A stretch of DNA of 64,000 nucleotides from Steinernema hermaphroditum (GCA_030435675.1 CM059621.1:14074001-14138000), one strand, 5' to 3'; positions 21,753 through 37,065 are shown, counted from the stretch's first letter. Notes: a model not told the origin generated them from the sequence alone. Numbers and translations: made by a program.

Positions 21753-22710
21753 ATGCCTGGTGAAGGTGGCGACATCGACTACTACTACGAAGATGATTCT
21801 GTTACCTACGAGAAATACTTCCGGCCCTACTGTACGATCGCCTCCGGAGTCACGATCGCCCTCCTCAACGTCCTCTCCCTCCAGTTCCACCTCCGACGCT
21901 GCTCCAAAAGCGCCAGATTCGGGATGCTGACCACGCTGCTGCTGACCTACCTGCTCTGCGCCGTCCTGAACGCCGTCTGTGAGGTCGTGAAGGTCGCCTG
22001 CGAGCGCACCTCCGTGCTCATCGAGCTGAAGGAGTTCGACAAACTGCAGGCCTTCCTCATGGTCTCCCCGGAGATGAGCTACGTAGCTGTCTCGGTCACC
22101 TCCTTCCTCATGGCTGCCGACAGAGTCGCCGTCATGGCCATCCCCGTCAAGTACTCTCAGCGGGCGATCAGCCAGAAGCTCGCTCTTCTGGCGACTCTGG
22201 TCAACCAAGCCATCTTCACCCTCTTCTACACACTCGTCTTCACCAACGCCAACTTCTTCGCCGTGGCCAAGGCGGCGCGAAACGTGAGATATCTCTTCTG
22301 CGCCACCCTCCTCATGGAAGTCGTTCTCTACACCATCTTCTTGGTCCAATTCCGAAACTTCCGGAAAAGACTCTCTAAAGGCGCGGGAACAGAGTCCAGT
22401 TCCCAGGCGAGGGACAGGGACTCTTCAAGGATCATAAGACGTTCAATTCCAGGCTAACCACATCGTTCTCTTTCAAATGGTCTCTCACTTCCTTCTCTGC
22501 GTCTCTCCCACAATCGTCTTCACTGCAAACACCGATCTGTCGTCTTCTCTACCCAGTGACCTCAATCAATGGATCTACAAAGCGGAGACCTATAATTTCG
22601 CCCTCTACTTGGCTAGTTATTTCTTCTCGTCTTCTTTCACTCTTTTCAAGATGCTTCCCAAGAGGATTGCCGTTGTCAATGTAACATCCGGTAGAAAGAA
22701 TACTCGGTAG
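21753..22710 (+). CDS. Seven-TM receptor, copy A (GC-AG intron)
   Basis: Two exons (21753-22406, 22453-22710) encode 303 aa. Seven hydrophobic segments are visible, from TIASGVTIALLNVLSLQF through MSYVAVSVTSFLMAADRVAVM (TM3 with a DR motif) to YNFALYLASYFFSSSFTLF. It looks like a nematode serpentine chemoreceptor, but I cannot assign the family. The 46-nt intron begins GCGAGG, where the paralogue at 25657 has GTGAGC, so this copy must use a GC donor; without splicing the frame stops 12 codons later, after SIPG. The first exon is about 98% identical to that of the paralogue whereas the second is much more diverged. Confidence 0.75.
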
Positions 22711-22714
22711 ACGA

Positions 22715-23455
22715 TAGTTACTGTAGTTCTATTTGGATAATAAACGAATTCTATGGTTAAATTGATATGTGCCAATGTGGGAAAACACATAAAAGGAAAG
22801 GATTCCAGCGAGACTCCACCGTTTGTACTTCACAGCCTTTCTGAACTTTTGTGGTGTGAAACTTCGGAGTCCTATGGCGAGCAACATAAAATGGCCCTTC
22901 CTTATCAACCACGTCTCTTCAACGTTTGATTTTCGGTTCGGGTTGAACACCTCACGCTAGCTTAATAGATCAAAAGCCAGACATGAGTCGACTAGTGCCG
23001 ACCTGGAATACGGTAGCGATGCTCCTGAATTGAATCGGTCAGTACTCAATGAGTTCTTTTATGGGTACTCTTCAGGTACTATTTTCATTTTCAGGCAACA
23101 GAGAGTTTCTTTGATCAGCATTCCATAGAATCGTATTTATTCGGGTCTCACACGTTAAACAGTTGTTGTCGGTCTCGAAGGCGTACTGGCAGTGAACCGA
23201 TCTCGTCTGGACCGTCTGCGTGGCACATTGCGAACGTGTATGATTTGTAAAACGGTCGGGGTCGGTTGAAAGCCGGCCGGTCATTATTCTATACGTCTAC
23301 GGTAGAACGAATCCTATCTGTACCTTCAATATGGCACAATAGTATGTCGTACCATCTACAGGTTATTTAATATGCGAAGAAAAGTCAAAAACCACACAAA
23401 ATGAAATATTTCGTCAAACACTTCATCGCAGAGAAGGACCCTCAGGATGACATAT
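22715..23455. other. Intergenic, no gene seen
   Basis: A 73-codon open frame on the minus strand (22729-22950) has no recognisable motif. At 23190-23290 words such as GTGGCACATTGCGAACGTG echo 13150 (GTGGCGCATTGCGAACATTCG), so part is an old repeat. Confidence 0.35.
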
Positions 23456-23459
23456 CAAG

Positions 23460-23702
23460 TCACTTTCCAATTCCGGCGGCTATTTCACAGCATCCTCCGT
23501 CGCAGGACCAACCCCAGTCACAGTCGATTCCGATGTTGCCTAAGAAATGGGATCATGAACTATCGTAACCCTAGAGCGGCTTGCATGGTGTGCACTGAGC
23601 GGCGATGAAGGAAATGACAGAGAAGAGAAGAACCTAAAGGATTCACTGTATTTGAGAAATGGATGGGTGGGTTACCAAAAGGGTGAGGAGAGCGGAGTTC
23701 AT
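23460..23702 (-). CDS. Small secreted six-cysteine peptide, copy 1
   Basis: Three tiny exons (23702-23676, 23633-23585, 23539-23460) encode 51 aa. A hydrophobic signal peptide (MNSALLTLLVLLFSVISFIA) is followed by a short mature part with six cysteines spaced C-x2-C-x5-C-x5-C-x3-C-C and a Gly/Ala/Ile end (AAGIGK). The spacing is identical in the paralogue at 24724, as are intron positions and phases. The second intron starts GC (GCAAGC) instead of GT. Function is unknown; small Cys-rich secreted peptides in nematodes are often antimicrobial or host-interaction molecules, but nothing here proves that. The two copies are head to head. Confidence 0.72.
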
Positions 23703-24029
23703 CCCGGAGAATCGGAGACAACTGATATGGATCTCTTGGGGTGGCACGCTGAACAAGGAACTTCTCGAGAGAGAAGTGATCGGGTGACTGATAAAGGTTT
23801 GTAAAGGTGCTTCACGGTAAAAACACTTTAAACAAACGCACGGCGACCGACAATCAGTTCGGGAGGTAACCAACTGAATAGAGTTGCAATGTCTCAAAGT
23901 GCAAGAAAGTGTATCTTACAGACAGTTTTCAGAGGACCGTTTAGACATCTGAAAAGTGCTGTCTGGTTGCACTTCCATTTGATCTTTTAAACGTGTCTGG
24001 TTGTATTTTCATTTGAAGAGCTGTCTGGA

Positions 24030-24135
24030 AACGATCAGTCTGACCATAACAGACGTCTAGAATTAACAAAGATTGCCTTCAAAAGCGATGCAGACAATTC
24101 CTTCGATGTTCATTCCAGACGTCTATTATGGTGTG
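24030..24135. repeat. Small inverted-repeat element
   Basis: ACCATAACAGACGTCTAGAATT and ATTCCAGACGTCTATTATGGT face each other around 50 bp, each arm carrying AGACGTCT. A more decayed relative lies at 14425-14500. It has the look of a MITE. Confidence 0.5.
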
Positions 24136-24723
24136 ACTAATGATGTTTTGAAAACAGAACGACAAAGAAAGCAAGGATCCGGGGTTCACACTATAAATAT
24201 CTCAAAAATGATACTAATTACTGGCCATAGACATGCATGAGAAAGCTTATTTCTGAGCTGTTCATGTCGCAACAAATTATTGTTTATTGCTAAAATCTAG
24301 CACAGAGAATGTGTCGCGCTTTTAATATGACTGTCTGCGAACCACTATACCACGTATAATGGCAAAGATCTATGTGAAACTCTTGCGGGCATGACTATAT
24401 AAAATACGCTTGATGTACCTTTTTCGTGTTCTTCTCTTCTGGGACTGAAAGTTGGCTACCGTTCCCCATTGAACACATTTTCGGTGATCACCTTTTGGTG
24501 ACTTGTTTACTTCCCGTACTGATTGTAGCCTCCAATTGTCCTTTTTTCTGCAAGCTGGCCACAGCGGGAAGTAGGCTGGCAGCGCTTATCAGTCATCTGA
24601 CTACGATGCTCAGCGATTTCCCGGTACAATTGCCCACGTTTTACGCAACATTTTTCTCTCAGAACGGCCCATATAAGGTGCCATCTCGAAGCGTCCAACA
24701 CCAGTTGCCTCCGACTATCCGAG

Positions 24724-24963
24724 ATGAACTCCACTCTCCTCACTCTTCTGGTATCCGAACGTCCATTTTGCCAATACTGATGGACCGTTTAGGTTCTCCT
24801 CTTCTTCGTCATCTCCCTCATCGCCGCTCAATGCATTCCCTGTTGATGACTTTGGGTTACTATAGATGATACATGATGTTTAGGCAACACTGGAGCTGAC
24901 TGCGGATGGGGCTTGTGGTGCTACAGTGGATGCTGCGACTCTGCCGCTGGAATCGGGAAGTGA
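24724..24963 (+). CDS. Small secreted six-cysteine peptide, copy 2
   Basis: Three exons (24724-24750, 24793-24841, 24884-24963) encode 51 aa: signal peptide MNSTLLTLLVLLFFVISLIA, then a mature part with the same six-cysteine frame and the same AAGIGK end. Both introns have GT donors. Identity with copy 1 is high in the signal peptide and at all cysteines, and lower in the loops (for example DWGWS versus GWGLW), a pattern seen in secreted effectors. The two starts are about 1 kb apart, facing away from each other. Confidence 0.75.
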
Positions 24964-25200
24964 ACTGCCGAGACATGAAGTTTTCTTCTAATTCTCCGAC
25001 TTTATATAACCACGTGTTTATTTATCTAATCCTTATTTAATGTTGTAAATCTTCTTAATAAGTTAATGTTAATTTTATTTTATCGTTTCATCACATTCTA
25101 AAGGACAAGCGAAGGTTTAAAATGTTGAGAAGATCGATGACGATCCCATCTTTTCTAGTTCCTCACTACCTTCTAAGCATACTTCAAAGATGAATCTAAA

Positions 25201-25374
25201 GCGATTTATTAACTCGTCCTAAAGGACAAGTCTCCAAAAATTGTGCTTCGGGTCTTTTGAAAGACCCTGGCAGAGAAAAAGAGGTCAATGATGGATGGGG
25301 TGGGCTGCGAGGTCACCAAAATCCTCCTGTTTCTATGTATCGGTGCGATGGGTATACATCAGAGAAGAAGAGAA
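25201..25374 (-). ncRNA. Sm-site structured repeat, copy 5
   Basis: The 3' hairpin is ACTTGTCC-TTTA-GGACGAGT: two positions differ from copy 1 and their partners differ to match, with one G-U. The GGGTCTT/AAGACCC hairpin and AATTTTTGG are kept. The 5' half is eroded (small hairpin GGAGG/TGACC no longer pairs). Confidence 0.4.
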
Positions 25375-25656
25375 ACGATAACAATGTGTCCATGTATAAA
25401 AACGCGATAAACATTAAATGCATCTTTGATTATTCGTGATTAATAGTGAAACAATCTCCACGTTGAAATTGTGTAAGTTGTCGGATTTTGAGAGGAAAGT
25501 CTAACCACTTTTCAGCTTGGCTTCTTAAGACTGTTCTAGTGATGACTACTTTATGAAATTACAACGTATGCACTACTTGTCCATTCAAGCGTATCTGAGA
25601 ACTTTAATGAGAACTTCTCAGAGTCGCTTTAGTCAACGTGTGAGCGTCGCCAAGGA

Positions 25657-26815
25657 ATGGATCTCGGAGAATACAGCGATGATGCTCCAGATGATTATTT
25701 CGACGATAATGTTACCTATGAGAAGTACTTCCGGCCCTACTATACAATCGCCTCCGGAGTCACGATCGCCCTCCTCAACGTCCTCTCCCTCCAGTTCCAC
25801 CTCCGACGCTGTTCCAAAAGCGCCAGAGTCGGGATGCTGACCACGCTGCTGCTGACCTATCTGCTCTGCGCCGTCCTGAACGCCGTCTGTGAGGTCGTGA
25901 AGGTCGCCTGCGAGCGCACCTCCGTGCTCATCGAGCTGAAGGAGTTCGACAAACTGCAGGCATTCCTGATGGTCTCCCCGGAGATGAGCTACGTGGCCGT
26001 CTCGGTCACCTCCTTCCTCATGGCTGCCGACAGAGTCGCCGTCATGGCCATCCCCGTCAAGTACTCTCAGCGGGCGATCAGCCAGAAGCTCGCTCTTCTG
26101 GCGACTCTGGTCAACCAAGCCATCTTCACCCTCTTCTACACACTCGTCTTCACCAACGCCAACTTCTCCGCCGTGGCCAAGGCGGCGCGAAACGTGAGAT
26201 ATCTCTTCTGCGCCACCCTCCTCATGGAAGTCGTTCTCTACACCATCTTCTTGGTCCAATTCCGAAACTTCCGGAAAAGACTCTCTAAAGGCGCGGGAAG
26301 AGAGTCCAGTTCCCAGGTGAGCTCTAATACGGTAGATATCGCAGCCAAATCCAATTTTACTCACAGCTAAAGATTTCTTTAATTAATGATTCTAAGGACC
26401 TAATTCGACGCATACGTGCACGAATAATCGTAGCGTCAGATTTTACGTGGGCAATGGAAGTACATTTTGCTGCATTAGTGCAATTCTTGTAACAAATGAA
26501 TATTTAGTGGCATTTCAGGTCAACCACATCGTAATTTTCCAAACGACTTCCCACTTCTTTCTCTGCGTCATTCCAACGCTCATCTTCACCGTAAACATGA
26601 AAATGGCTGACTTTGCGCGCACTGAATTCACCCAATGGATTTTCACGGCGGAGACCTACAACTTCGCCCTCTACTTGGCCAGCTACTTCTTCTCGTCTTC
26701 GTTCACCCTCTTCAAAATACTTCCGAAGAGGAAGAACGTCGTCAACGTGCACTCCACTGGATCGGTCCGATCGCGGAGCAACGAAAACAGCACTCGCACG
26801 GTGCAGAGGAGTTAG
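25657..26815 (+). CDS. Seven-TM receptor, copy B
   Basis: Two exons (25657-26316, 26519-26815) encode 318 aa. The segments parallel copy A: acidic N-terminus (DDAPDDYFDDNVTYEKYF), six membrane spans or more, and YNFALYLASYFFSSSFTLF near the end, followed by a longer Ser/Asn tail. The intron is 202 nt with a normal GT donor (GTGAGC) and TTTCAG acceptor. Exon 1 differs from copy A by roughly ten bases in 575, yet the intron and exon 2 have diverged strongly, so the first exon appears to have been homogenised. Confidence 0.78.
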
Positions 26816-26819
26816 TCGA

Positions 26820-27380
26820 CTCAAAATTAAATGTTGATAAAGAACGAAGACGATTATAAATCAATCTAACTTCGTCCTACAAGTACATGGGCAAAAATCA
26901 ACACATCTCTTTGATTGATAATTCCTCTTTTACCATCCAATTGTATCTATCAATGTGATAAGGGGGAGCACCATAGGGTACCATAGAACCTGGGCGATTT
27001 CGTTCCAGTTCGCGTTTCTGAAATGTATACTAGGAGCTTTGAGAGCCGCGATCTCGAACTCGAACCGGAGTTCATCGTGCAAAGCACATTAGTCGTTCTT
27101 CTGCTTTGGACCCTTTTTTGATTACTCTATTTCTTATCATTCCACTGTGTCATGGAAATAAGGGAAGTTTCGCAGCTCCCTATTTATCAAGTACGTCGGT
27201 GCATTAAGAAAATCTTTCAAGAATGCGACGCGGTGGAGTCAGGCAGTCTTCTTCGGTACGACTTGAAACGGCCAAGTAATCTGCACGAGCACTACTAGTG
27301 TACAAAATTTCAGTCGATTCCTTTGGTGGCACCTTTAAATGTTCCCTTGTGAGTTAGAAGACCAGATTAATGTTTTGACA
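26820..27380. other. Intergenic, no gene seen
   Basis: No supported gene. A GAACTCGAACCGGAG word near 27060 resembles a B box but no tRNA can be folded. Confidence 0.35.
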
Positions 27381-27577
27381 CCGAAAGGTCACTTTATGTG
27401 GAGGGATTTCTCTGTTTCTCTGACGCTGACCCATCGCACAGATGCAAAGAAACGGTCGAATTTCGGCGACCTCACATCCCATTCCATCCACGATTGACCT
27501 TTTTCTAACTGCCAGAGTCTTTCAAAAGACTCGAAGCACATTTTTTGGAGACTTGTCTATTAGGACAAGTTTATTTA
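27381..27577 (+). ncRNA. Sm-site structured repeat, copy 6
   Basis: The 3' hairpin is ACTTGTCT-ATTA-GGACAAGT and the inner hairpin GAGTCTT/AAGACTC, where other copies have GGGTCTT/AAGACCC: paired changes in both stems. The Sm-like site is ATTTTTTGG. Small hairpin GGTCG/CGACC intact. Shares the upstream CCGAAAGGTCACTTTATG with copy 4. Confidence 0.45.
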
Positions 27578-27756
27578 TTTGGACTCGCCAATTTGGCTCT
27601 CCCTGTGTTGACGGATTGTGCCTCATCAATCATCAGTCGGCTCTGCCTGTCACCAATGGCAATGTAGCATAAATGCTTTTTATTCGGGGCAGTTCAACAA
27701 TAAATTTACACATAATCTCTTTACACATGCAAGGGTCGTCGTTTTCCTCGCGAGGC

Positions 27757-31100
<3,344 letters not shown>

Positions 31101-31104
31101 GGCT

Positions 31105-34045
31105 GATACAATGACCTGAAGGCTAGGATGTTGATCTCTTAAAGGCGCCGATCTCGGAGATGGACACAAAAAGCGATAAGAGGCGACGTTGCGAAGGGCC
31201 TCCGAGAAGGGCTTAGGAGTGATAAGGGGGAGTCAGGTGCGCCCGGAGTTGGACGACGACTCCGTTAAGTAGCTTACTGTTCGCTACAGAAGATAACAGA
31301 AAAGACACAAATCGATAAGAGGGAGACGGGCGGGCACAAAACTCCACCACCGCCTAACCACCGATTTGTGCTTCGCGAGGCGCTCTCTTCGACGAACTCA
31401 GAGTGCAAACAGAAGCAAAAACTTTCTTCGCTAGATCGATCTGAGTTCATTTTGTTTCGTGCCTGTTTTGTGCCTGCACGTGCTGTACATGGTGCGCCCG
31501 TGGCGTGACGCCCAGAGATAAGCCTTCTTGACGCATTTTGGGCCCTAATCAAGGGAGCCGTTCTGCAGCGGCGCTGATGAGTCACGTGACGAAACCGGAC
31601 GGCGTTTGATAAACCGGTAGCAGGCGGTGGGAAAGGCGTTTGCTTAGCCTAACGTCATTGGTGTTTGCAGGGTAAACAGCTCCGACGAGTAAAAAGTGTC
31701 GAGAAACGGTAGGTGCAGAGGAAGAGGATTAGGTAAGGAGGGGCTTTGATCGTTGGAGTTCCAAAAGAGTCACATGATGGAACTATACTAACCACGGGGG
31801 ATCGAAATGTGGTAATCGCCTAGCGATGGCAGAGCAGTGGGGTCGTCGACGGTGGCTCCTTCAAATTTGGGCGATACCGTACTTTACACTTTTTACATCA
31901 ATCTCAAGTTGAGGAGAAACATTTTTGATTACCGTGTACCGTGTAAATATCTGGCTACTTGAACGATCAACTCTTCCCATAGTTGATCAATGGCAAATTT
32001 GAAGATTTTTTGATAAAAAGGGCAAATTCATCTAGGGGTGCAGATGCAAAAAAACGCGAGCAGAACGCAGGTATTATAGAGGCATTCAATGGTTTTTATC
32101 AGTAGACTACTAAAATGGCCACATGGTGACATGGTAGTAACTAGAAAACAAGACCAAACACCACACCATAAGTACAGGTGCACTTGTGTGACAAATTTAT
32201 GGAACGATACTGTGTGCAATATGTTAAGAATCTATCTCTGTTTCGTGCCGAAAGATCATTGATCTTCTCAAAAAAGGATTCTTTTCTTCTGTGAGAGAGC
32301 TTTTAGTGAACTTTGTAGTGCGTCTCCATTCTAGATCTGGCTCTGTTTTGCAAAAGTCCGCACAAAACAGCTAATGGTCACGGTGTAACTCGGCGGGACA
32401 AAGTGATTTATTGTCGAACACAAAACAGAAAGTGGTCAAAGTGTAGTTTTCAAGGAACTACAACGGCGAGGAAAAGACTGCTGATAAGGGTTGATTCAAC
32501 CTCGCCCCTGCTCATGGCCTCCATGTATTGTTGCACGGCGGCGCCTCTTGTCTTTCGGAGCGGAAATTGAAGTTGTGACTTCTACAGCACTTCCTCCGTG
32601 AGAGGAGTTTGATATTGAGAGCAATTCACCACTGACCCAACAGAAGGATCACTAGAGTGACCATGATGGATTGGAACGATCATGAAACAACGACCAAGAA
32701 CGACCGCTCACTCAACTCATTTGAGCGAGTGAACGACCAAACCGATCGCTCCGACAAAAATGAAAGACAACTAGTGTCTGGTACTCATCGGAACATCATG
32801 GTTCATTCTTATAGCAAATTTGTGGAGATTCTATGACATGCAATGACATGTATGACATGAGTAATGATACAGTATGATTCTCACACTACATCTGAAGATA
32901 AATGTGAATTGAGCGGATTAAATTGGATTCGATCAGTGAACGCTGAAACGACTCACGTGATCAGCTGTTACTACCCCCGAGCGATTAAATGCTGCTGATC
33001 ACACGCGAGGTAATCCCTTTCGATGTGGGCGGCTTTGCTGTCACTGACACAATTCTATCTATAGCCAGATATTTGTGTTATCAATGTGATCATTTTTTCA
33101 GACTAGACTCGGACTCGAAGTCTTAGCACGATTCCAATGGTAACTAACAGGCGGGATCTGAACTTTACAGTCTGTCGCTTGTCCCGAAAGAAACAAGAAG
33201 TCATTCAGTAAGTGAGGCATCGATTACCACAATAAAATATGATAATGACGATGAAGATAACAAAAAAAGCAGCAAAACAAAATAAAAGAACGAAAAACAC
33301 AAAATGTACAAAACGGGGGGAGAGGGGATGTCGGCAGCAGAATGACTTTCGTGACTCATGCCGAATGGTCCAAAAACAGTACCAGTTTCCGAAACATGAC
33401 ATATCGTAAGTGTTGCGTGATTAACGCAACAGCGCCGAGCACAGAGTGACGTGCCCGAAAGTGGAGTCGAACTTGTCGCACTGGAAGTAGAGCTTGAGTC
33501 ACGCATGGTGACATTTTGGGGAGCCCCAGCAAGGTCACACCAAGGAGCCTGTATGGTGTGCTTTTAATTTTAAAGCTCTATAATGCAGTTGTGCCAGCAA
33601 ATGGATTATTAAAAAGTTGTGATAGTCTTTCCGAGCTGTAATGCACATTTGCGGTGGAAATGACAGTGACAAATTTGCTCGTATCCATGGAAAAGGCGAA
33701 ACTGGGATCTGGTCGTTAAAAATTGTACTTGGGCATACCACGAAAGACAAAAAGTCAAAAATCAAATCACGATATAAAAATTATCTGCAGAGCCAGTTTG
33801 TAAACAACTAGGAACGAATACGCACGAAACTTGATTCATCTCGTAGAATCGTTTAAATTCCGCCGTACAGCCGCTGGATGACACAGACGAATGAGGTCTC
33901 CGGCTCTCGCCATGCCTGTCTGCAAAGTGCACAGAGGCGAATAGACGTCCAGTCTACAGAGTCTTTCTGCCAGCGATGACAGATTTCCTTCGCTCATTTC
34001 ACTTTGATAACCCAGCCTGCGCGGTGAAAATTGGAGCGTTTCTGC
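31105..34045. other. Intergenic, no gene seen
   Basis: Almost 3 kb without a supported gene. The minus-strand frame at 33201-33506 is low-complexity (Phe/Leu/Ser). At 32705-32735 a short palindrome (GCTCACTCAA..TTGAGCGAGTG) occurs, and CAATGACATGTATGACATGAG words at 32840. ATACCGTA lies near 31873. Confidence 0.4.
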
Positions 34046-34048
34046 GAG

Positions 34049-36573
34049 ATGAATAAAACTGACCACGGAGTGGAATCTTCCAGTGGCACCTCCACGTCGA
34101 AGAAGACGTCGTTTGAAGGGGCTCCTGCCAGTGAACGACTGCTTGGATGCGAGCAGGTGAGATCGTAACATTTTACATTGGTTGTTCTCGAAAAGGTGGG
34201 AAATGGAGAACGCCCAACCTTTTCGAAATATCAAAAATTTCTTTTGTGTTGAGCGACGTGTGAAGTCCTGTTTTTATTTGTATTATCTACGTTTTGAAGC
34301 TTCCCCGGAGCTTTCCAGAAAATCTGAGTCGAATGTATCGTGATCTATACAAGTGTATTTGTGCGAAATATATGAGTTGTCTAACTGTATTACATGCATT
34401 TTGCTTTCAGAAAACGCTCATTTGGAAGAATGTAGAAGTTTCGGTTCCGGAGCAACAAGTCAGCCGCTTTTTATCTTTCCACAAGCGATGTGGGAGACGA
34501 CAAGTACTGCATGGCGTTTCCGGAGTCGCAGAATCAGGAGAGCTTCTGGCTATAATGGGTGAAAGGTGAGTGTTTAGCTATTATTTTGTAGGAAATTTAA
34601 GTGAATCTTTTAGTGGCGCAGGTAAGACAACTCTTCTGAACATACTGACCCGGAGGAATACGAAAGAGCTGAAGTGGATCGGTGAGATGCTTGTTAACGG
34701 AGAAGGTGTCACTGACGACGAAATGATGCGGATGAGCGCCTACGTGCAGCAGGAAGATCTCTTCTGTGGAAATCTGACCGTCCGGGAGCATCTTTCCTTT
34801 TCGGCTCATCTGAGAATGAACGCGCGATACACATACGAGCAGCGAGAAGAGCGCGTAGAACGGGTCCTCGAAGAAGTCAATGGACATCATCATGTAGTAA
34901 TTCTGATTCGCCATGCTTGCAGATGGGACTTGTAGACTGCCAAAATACGAAGATCAGCGTTCGGTTCGGCAAAAGCCTCTCGATGGGTGAGATGAAGCGT
35001 CTCTCATTCGCTTCCGAATCGCTCACGGAACCGTCGATCTTTTTCTGTGACGAACCAACGTCGGGACTCGATGCTTTCATGGCTCGCCAAGTCGTTAATG
35101 CGCTGAGGCGACTGGCAGTTAGTGGGAAGACCATCGTGATGACAATCCATCAACCGTCCTCTCAAGTATACGACATGTTCGACAAGCTTTGTTTGATGTC
35201 GCTAGGGAAGATAGCCTACTTGGGTCCTGCAAATGAAGTGTGTGATCTCTTCAAAAAGGTCGGCTACCCTCTTCCGCCTTTCACGAATCCAGCAGACCAC
35301 GTCATCCACACTTTGGCGACTTCCGAAGGACGAGAGAAAGAGGGCATAAAGATTAATACCGTGCGTTTCCGTCTTTTGGGTGTTAGCATCTTAAATATTT
35401 ACTTTTAGGAGGTTCGGGAAACCTTTGAGGCCTCTCCCATGGCGAAGAAGCTTTCTGAGCGAATCAGCGCATCGATTTCGGAGCGAAGTCGAAAAGGAAA
35501 CAAAGACTTAAAGAGCAAAAGCCCTTTTGCCGCGCCTTGGCACCATCAACTCTTACACTGCACCAAGCGCTCATTCATCTCGACTCTGCGCGACCCTCTG
35601 CTCCTGAAGGTGCGTCTTGCCCAAGTAGTTATTGCCTCCGCGATCATCGGACTCGTCAACTTCCAAACACAGCTTCGCGGAAGAACTGTAGTGAATCTGA
35701 ACGGCGTGCTGTACTTAACCCTCGGCGATATGCTCTTCATGTTTCTGATGCCATGTGTTCATGTAATGATCACATTTCTCTTTTTCCTGTATATATCTGT
35801 GGAGTTCAGGTTTTCACGAGTGAACTACCAGTGTTTCTTCGCGAGAGTCACGCTATGATCTACAGGGCGGATGCTTACTTCATAGGGAAGAATCTTGCTG
35901 AACTGCCGCAGTACATCGCACTTCCGATAATTTACACAACGACTTTGAATTATTTGGTCGGTAAGTAGGACTCCAACGGAGAGAACATATTGATCTGGGC
36001 ATACTCAATCCAACCAAATAAGCACGCGTAATTTCCAGGCCTGCATAGTACCTTCAACCGGTTCGCTCTCTTCGTGCTCATCTCTATAGCCATGGCCAAT
36101 GTCTCCACCTCCATCGGCTACGCCTCTGCCTGCATCTTCGGCACCATGCAAACAGCTACTATCTACACTCCGATGGCAGCGCTAATACTGATGGTTTTTG
36201 GAGGCTACTTTGTACGCCTCGGCACTCTCCCATGGTACTTAAGCCCTTTTCCAAAGATTTCGTTCTTCAAGTACGCATTCGAAGCGATAATGGTCAACAA
36301 ATGGAGTGGAGAAGAGAACACTTTCAGTGGTCAGTGTTTTTTTTGTGTTTAAACATATTTTTATAGAAATGGTATTTTTTAGAATGTCAGGGCACTAATG
36401 CGACAACCGCATGCGTTGATGGGACTAACGGTGAAGACTCTTTGAAGAAGTTCTATTTCGAAGCGAAAGAGTATCTAATCCCCATCAATATGGCAATTCT
36501 CGTCGGCTTTATGATTTTCTTCAGGGTGGTTGGAGTGCTTGCTTTGACGTTGCGCGTGAAGTTTGCTAGATAA
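34049..36573 (+). CDS. ABC transporter, ABCG (White) subfamily half-transporter
   Basis: Eight exons (34049-34156, 34411-34565, 34614-34875, 34923-35360, 35409-35762, 35810-35960, 36039-36329, 36383-36573) encode 649 aa. The nucleotide-binding domain comes first, as in ABCG proteins: Walker A GESGAGKTT (split by an intron), Q-loop AYVQQEDLF, signature SMGEMKRLS (an LSGGE variant), Walker B IFFCDEPTSGLD, H-loop MTIHQPSS. The membrane domain follows, with six spans such as VVIASAIIGLVNF, MLFMFLMPCVHVF and NMAILVGFMIFFRVVGVLALTL. It should work as a dimer exporting lipids or small hydrophobic molecules; the substrate cannot be told. The signature SMGE lacks the usual second Gly. Confidence 0.92.
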
Positions 36574-36574
36574 A

Positions 36575-37065
36575 CTTTCTGGTGGATTTTGTTTATTTCT
36601 TATCCCTTGGTGGCCTTCGCATATCTTCTCCCATACTCTATGGGATGTTCACGAGGGTTCCATGTTGTTTAGTGTTTAATAGCCCGGTTTCACCTTTCGA
36701 CTTCTATTTTCTGTTACGCAGTGAGCCTGTTTGGAGTGGAGAAGATGTAGACCACACGTGATGAACTGACTTGCGCTCTCTGAAATCAGACATTCCCTGC
36801 TAAGCAAATATTGAACTCCCAACGCGACGTCTACGTCTACCAGACACACAGCGTGCGAATAGCTTTGCAAGACGGTTTTTGCAAAATTTGTTTTCGATTA
36901 AATGCGCTTATCGGTCAAGTCGCACTCTCTGCAAATTTCGTGATTTGTTTCTTTCGGCTTTCGAAAAATCCTAATCTTTATGTAGATGCTGTGAAATTGG
37001 TGTACGCGTACTTGCCGATCACAATTTTATGTTCTGATCACTGTGTCAATCAAATCCCTTGTTCC
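36575..37065. other. Intergenic, upstream of eIF4A
   Basis: An open frame continues in phase from 36811 into the eIF4A start, but its first 86 codons look non-coding and the acceptor before 37069 makes the shorter protein more likely. Confidence 0.5.

Noticed and set aside
21669..22349. 226-codon minus-strand frame opposite receptor A (and its twin at 25633-26364)
   Set aside because: Shadow of the receptor exon caused by its codon bias; acidic low-complexity translation with no splice context.
10841..27577. Idea that the Sm-site repeat is a U1 snRNA or an SL RNA gene
   Set aside because: A loop word ATTGCAC in copy 1 recalls the U1A-binding loop, but no U1 5' end, no leader exon with a GT donor and no other U1/SL sequence is present, and other copies read ATCGCAC.
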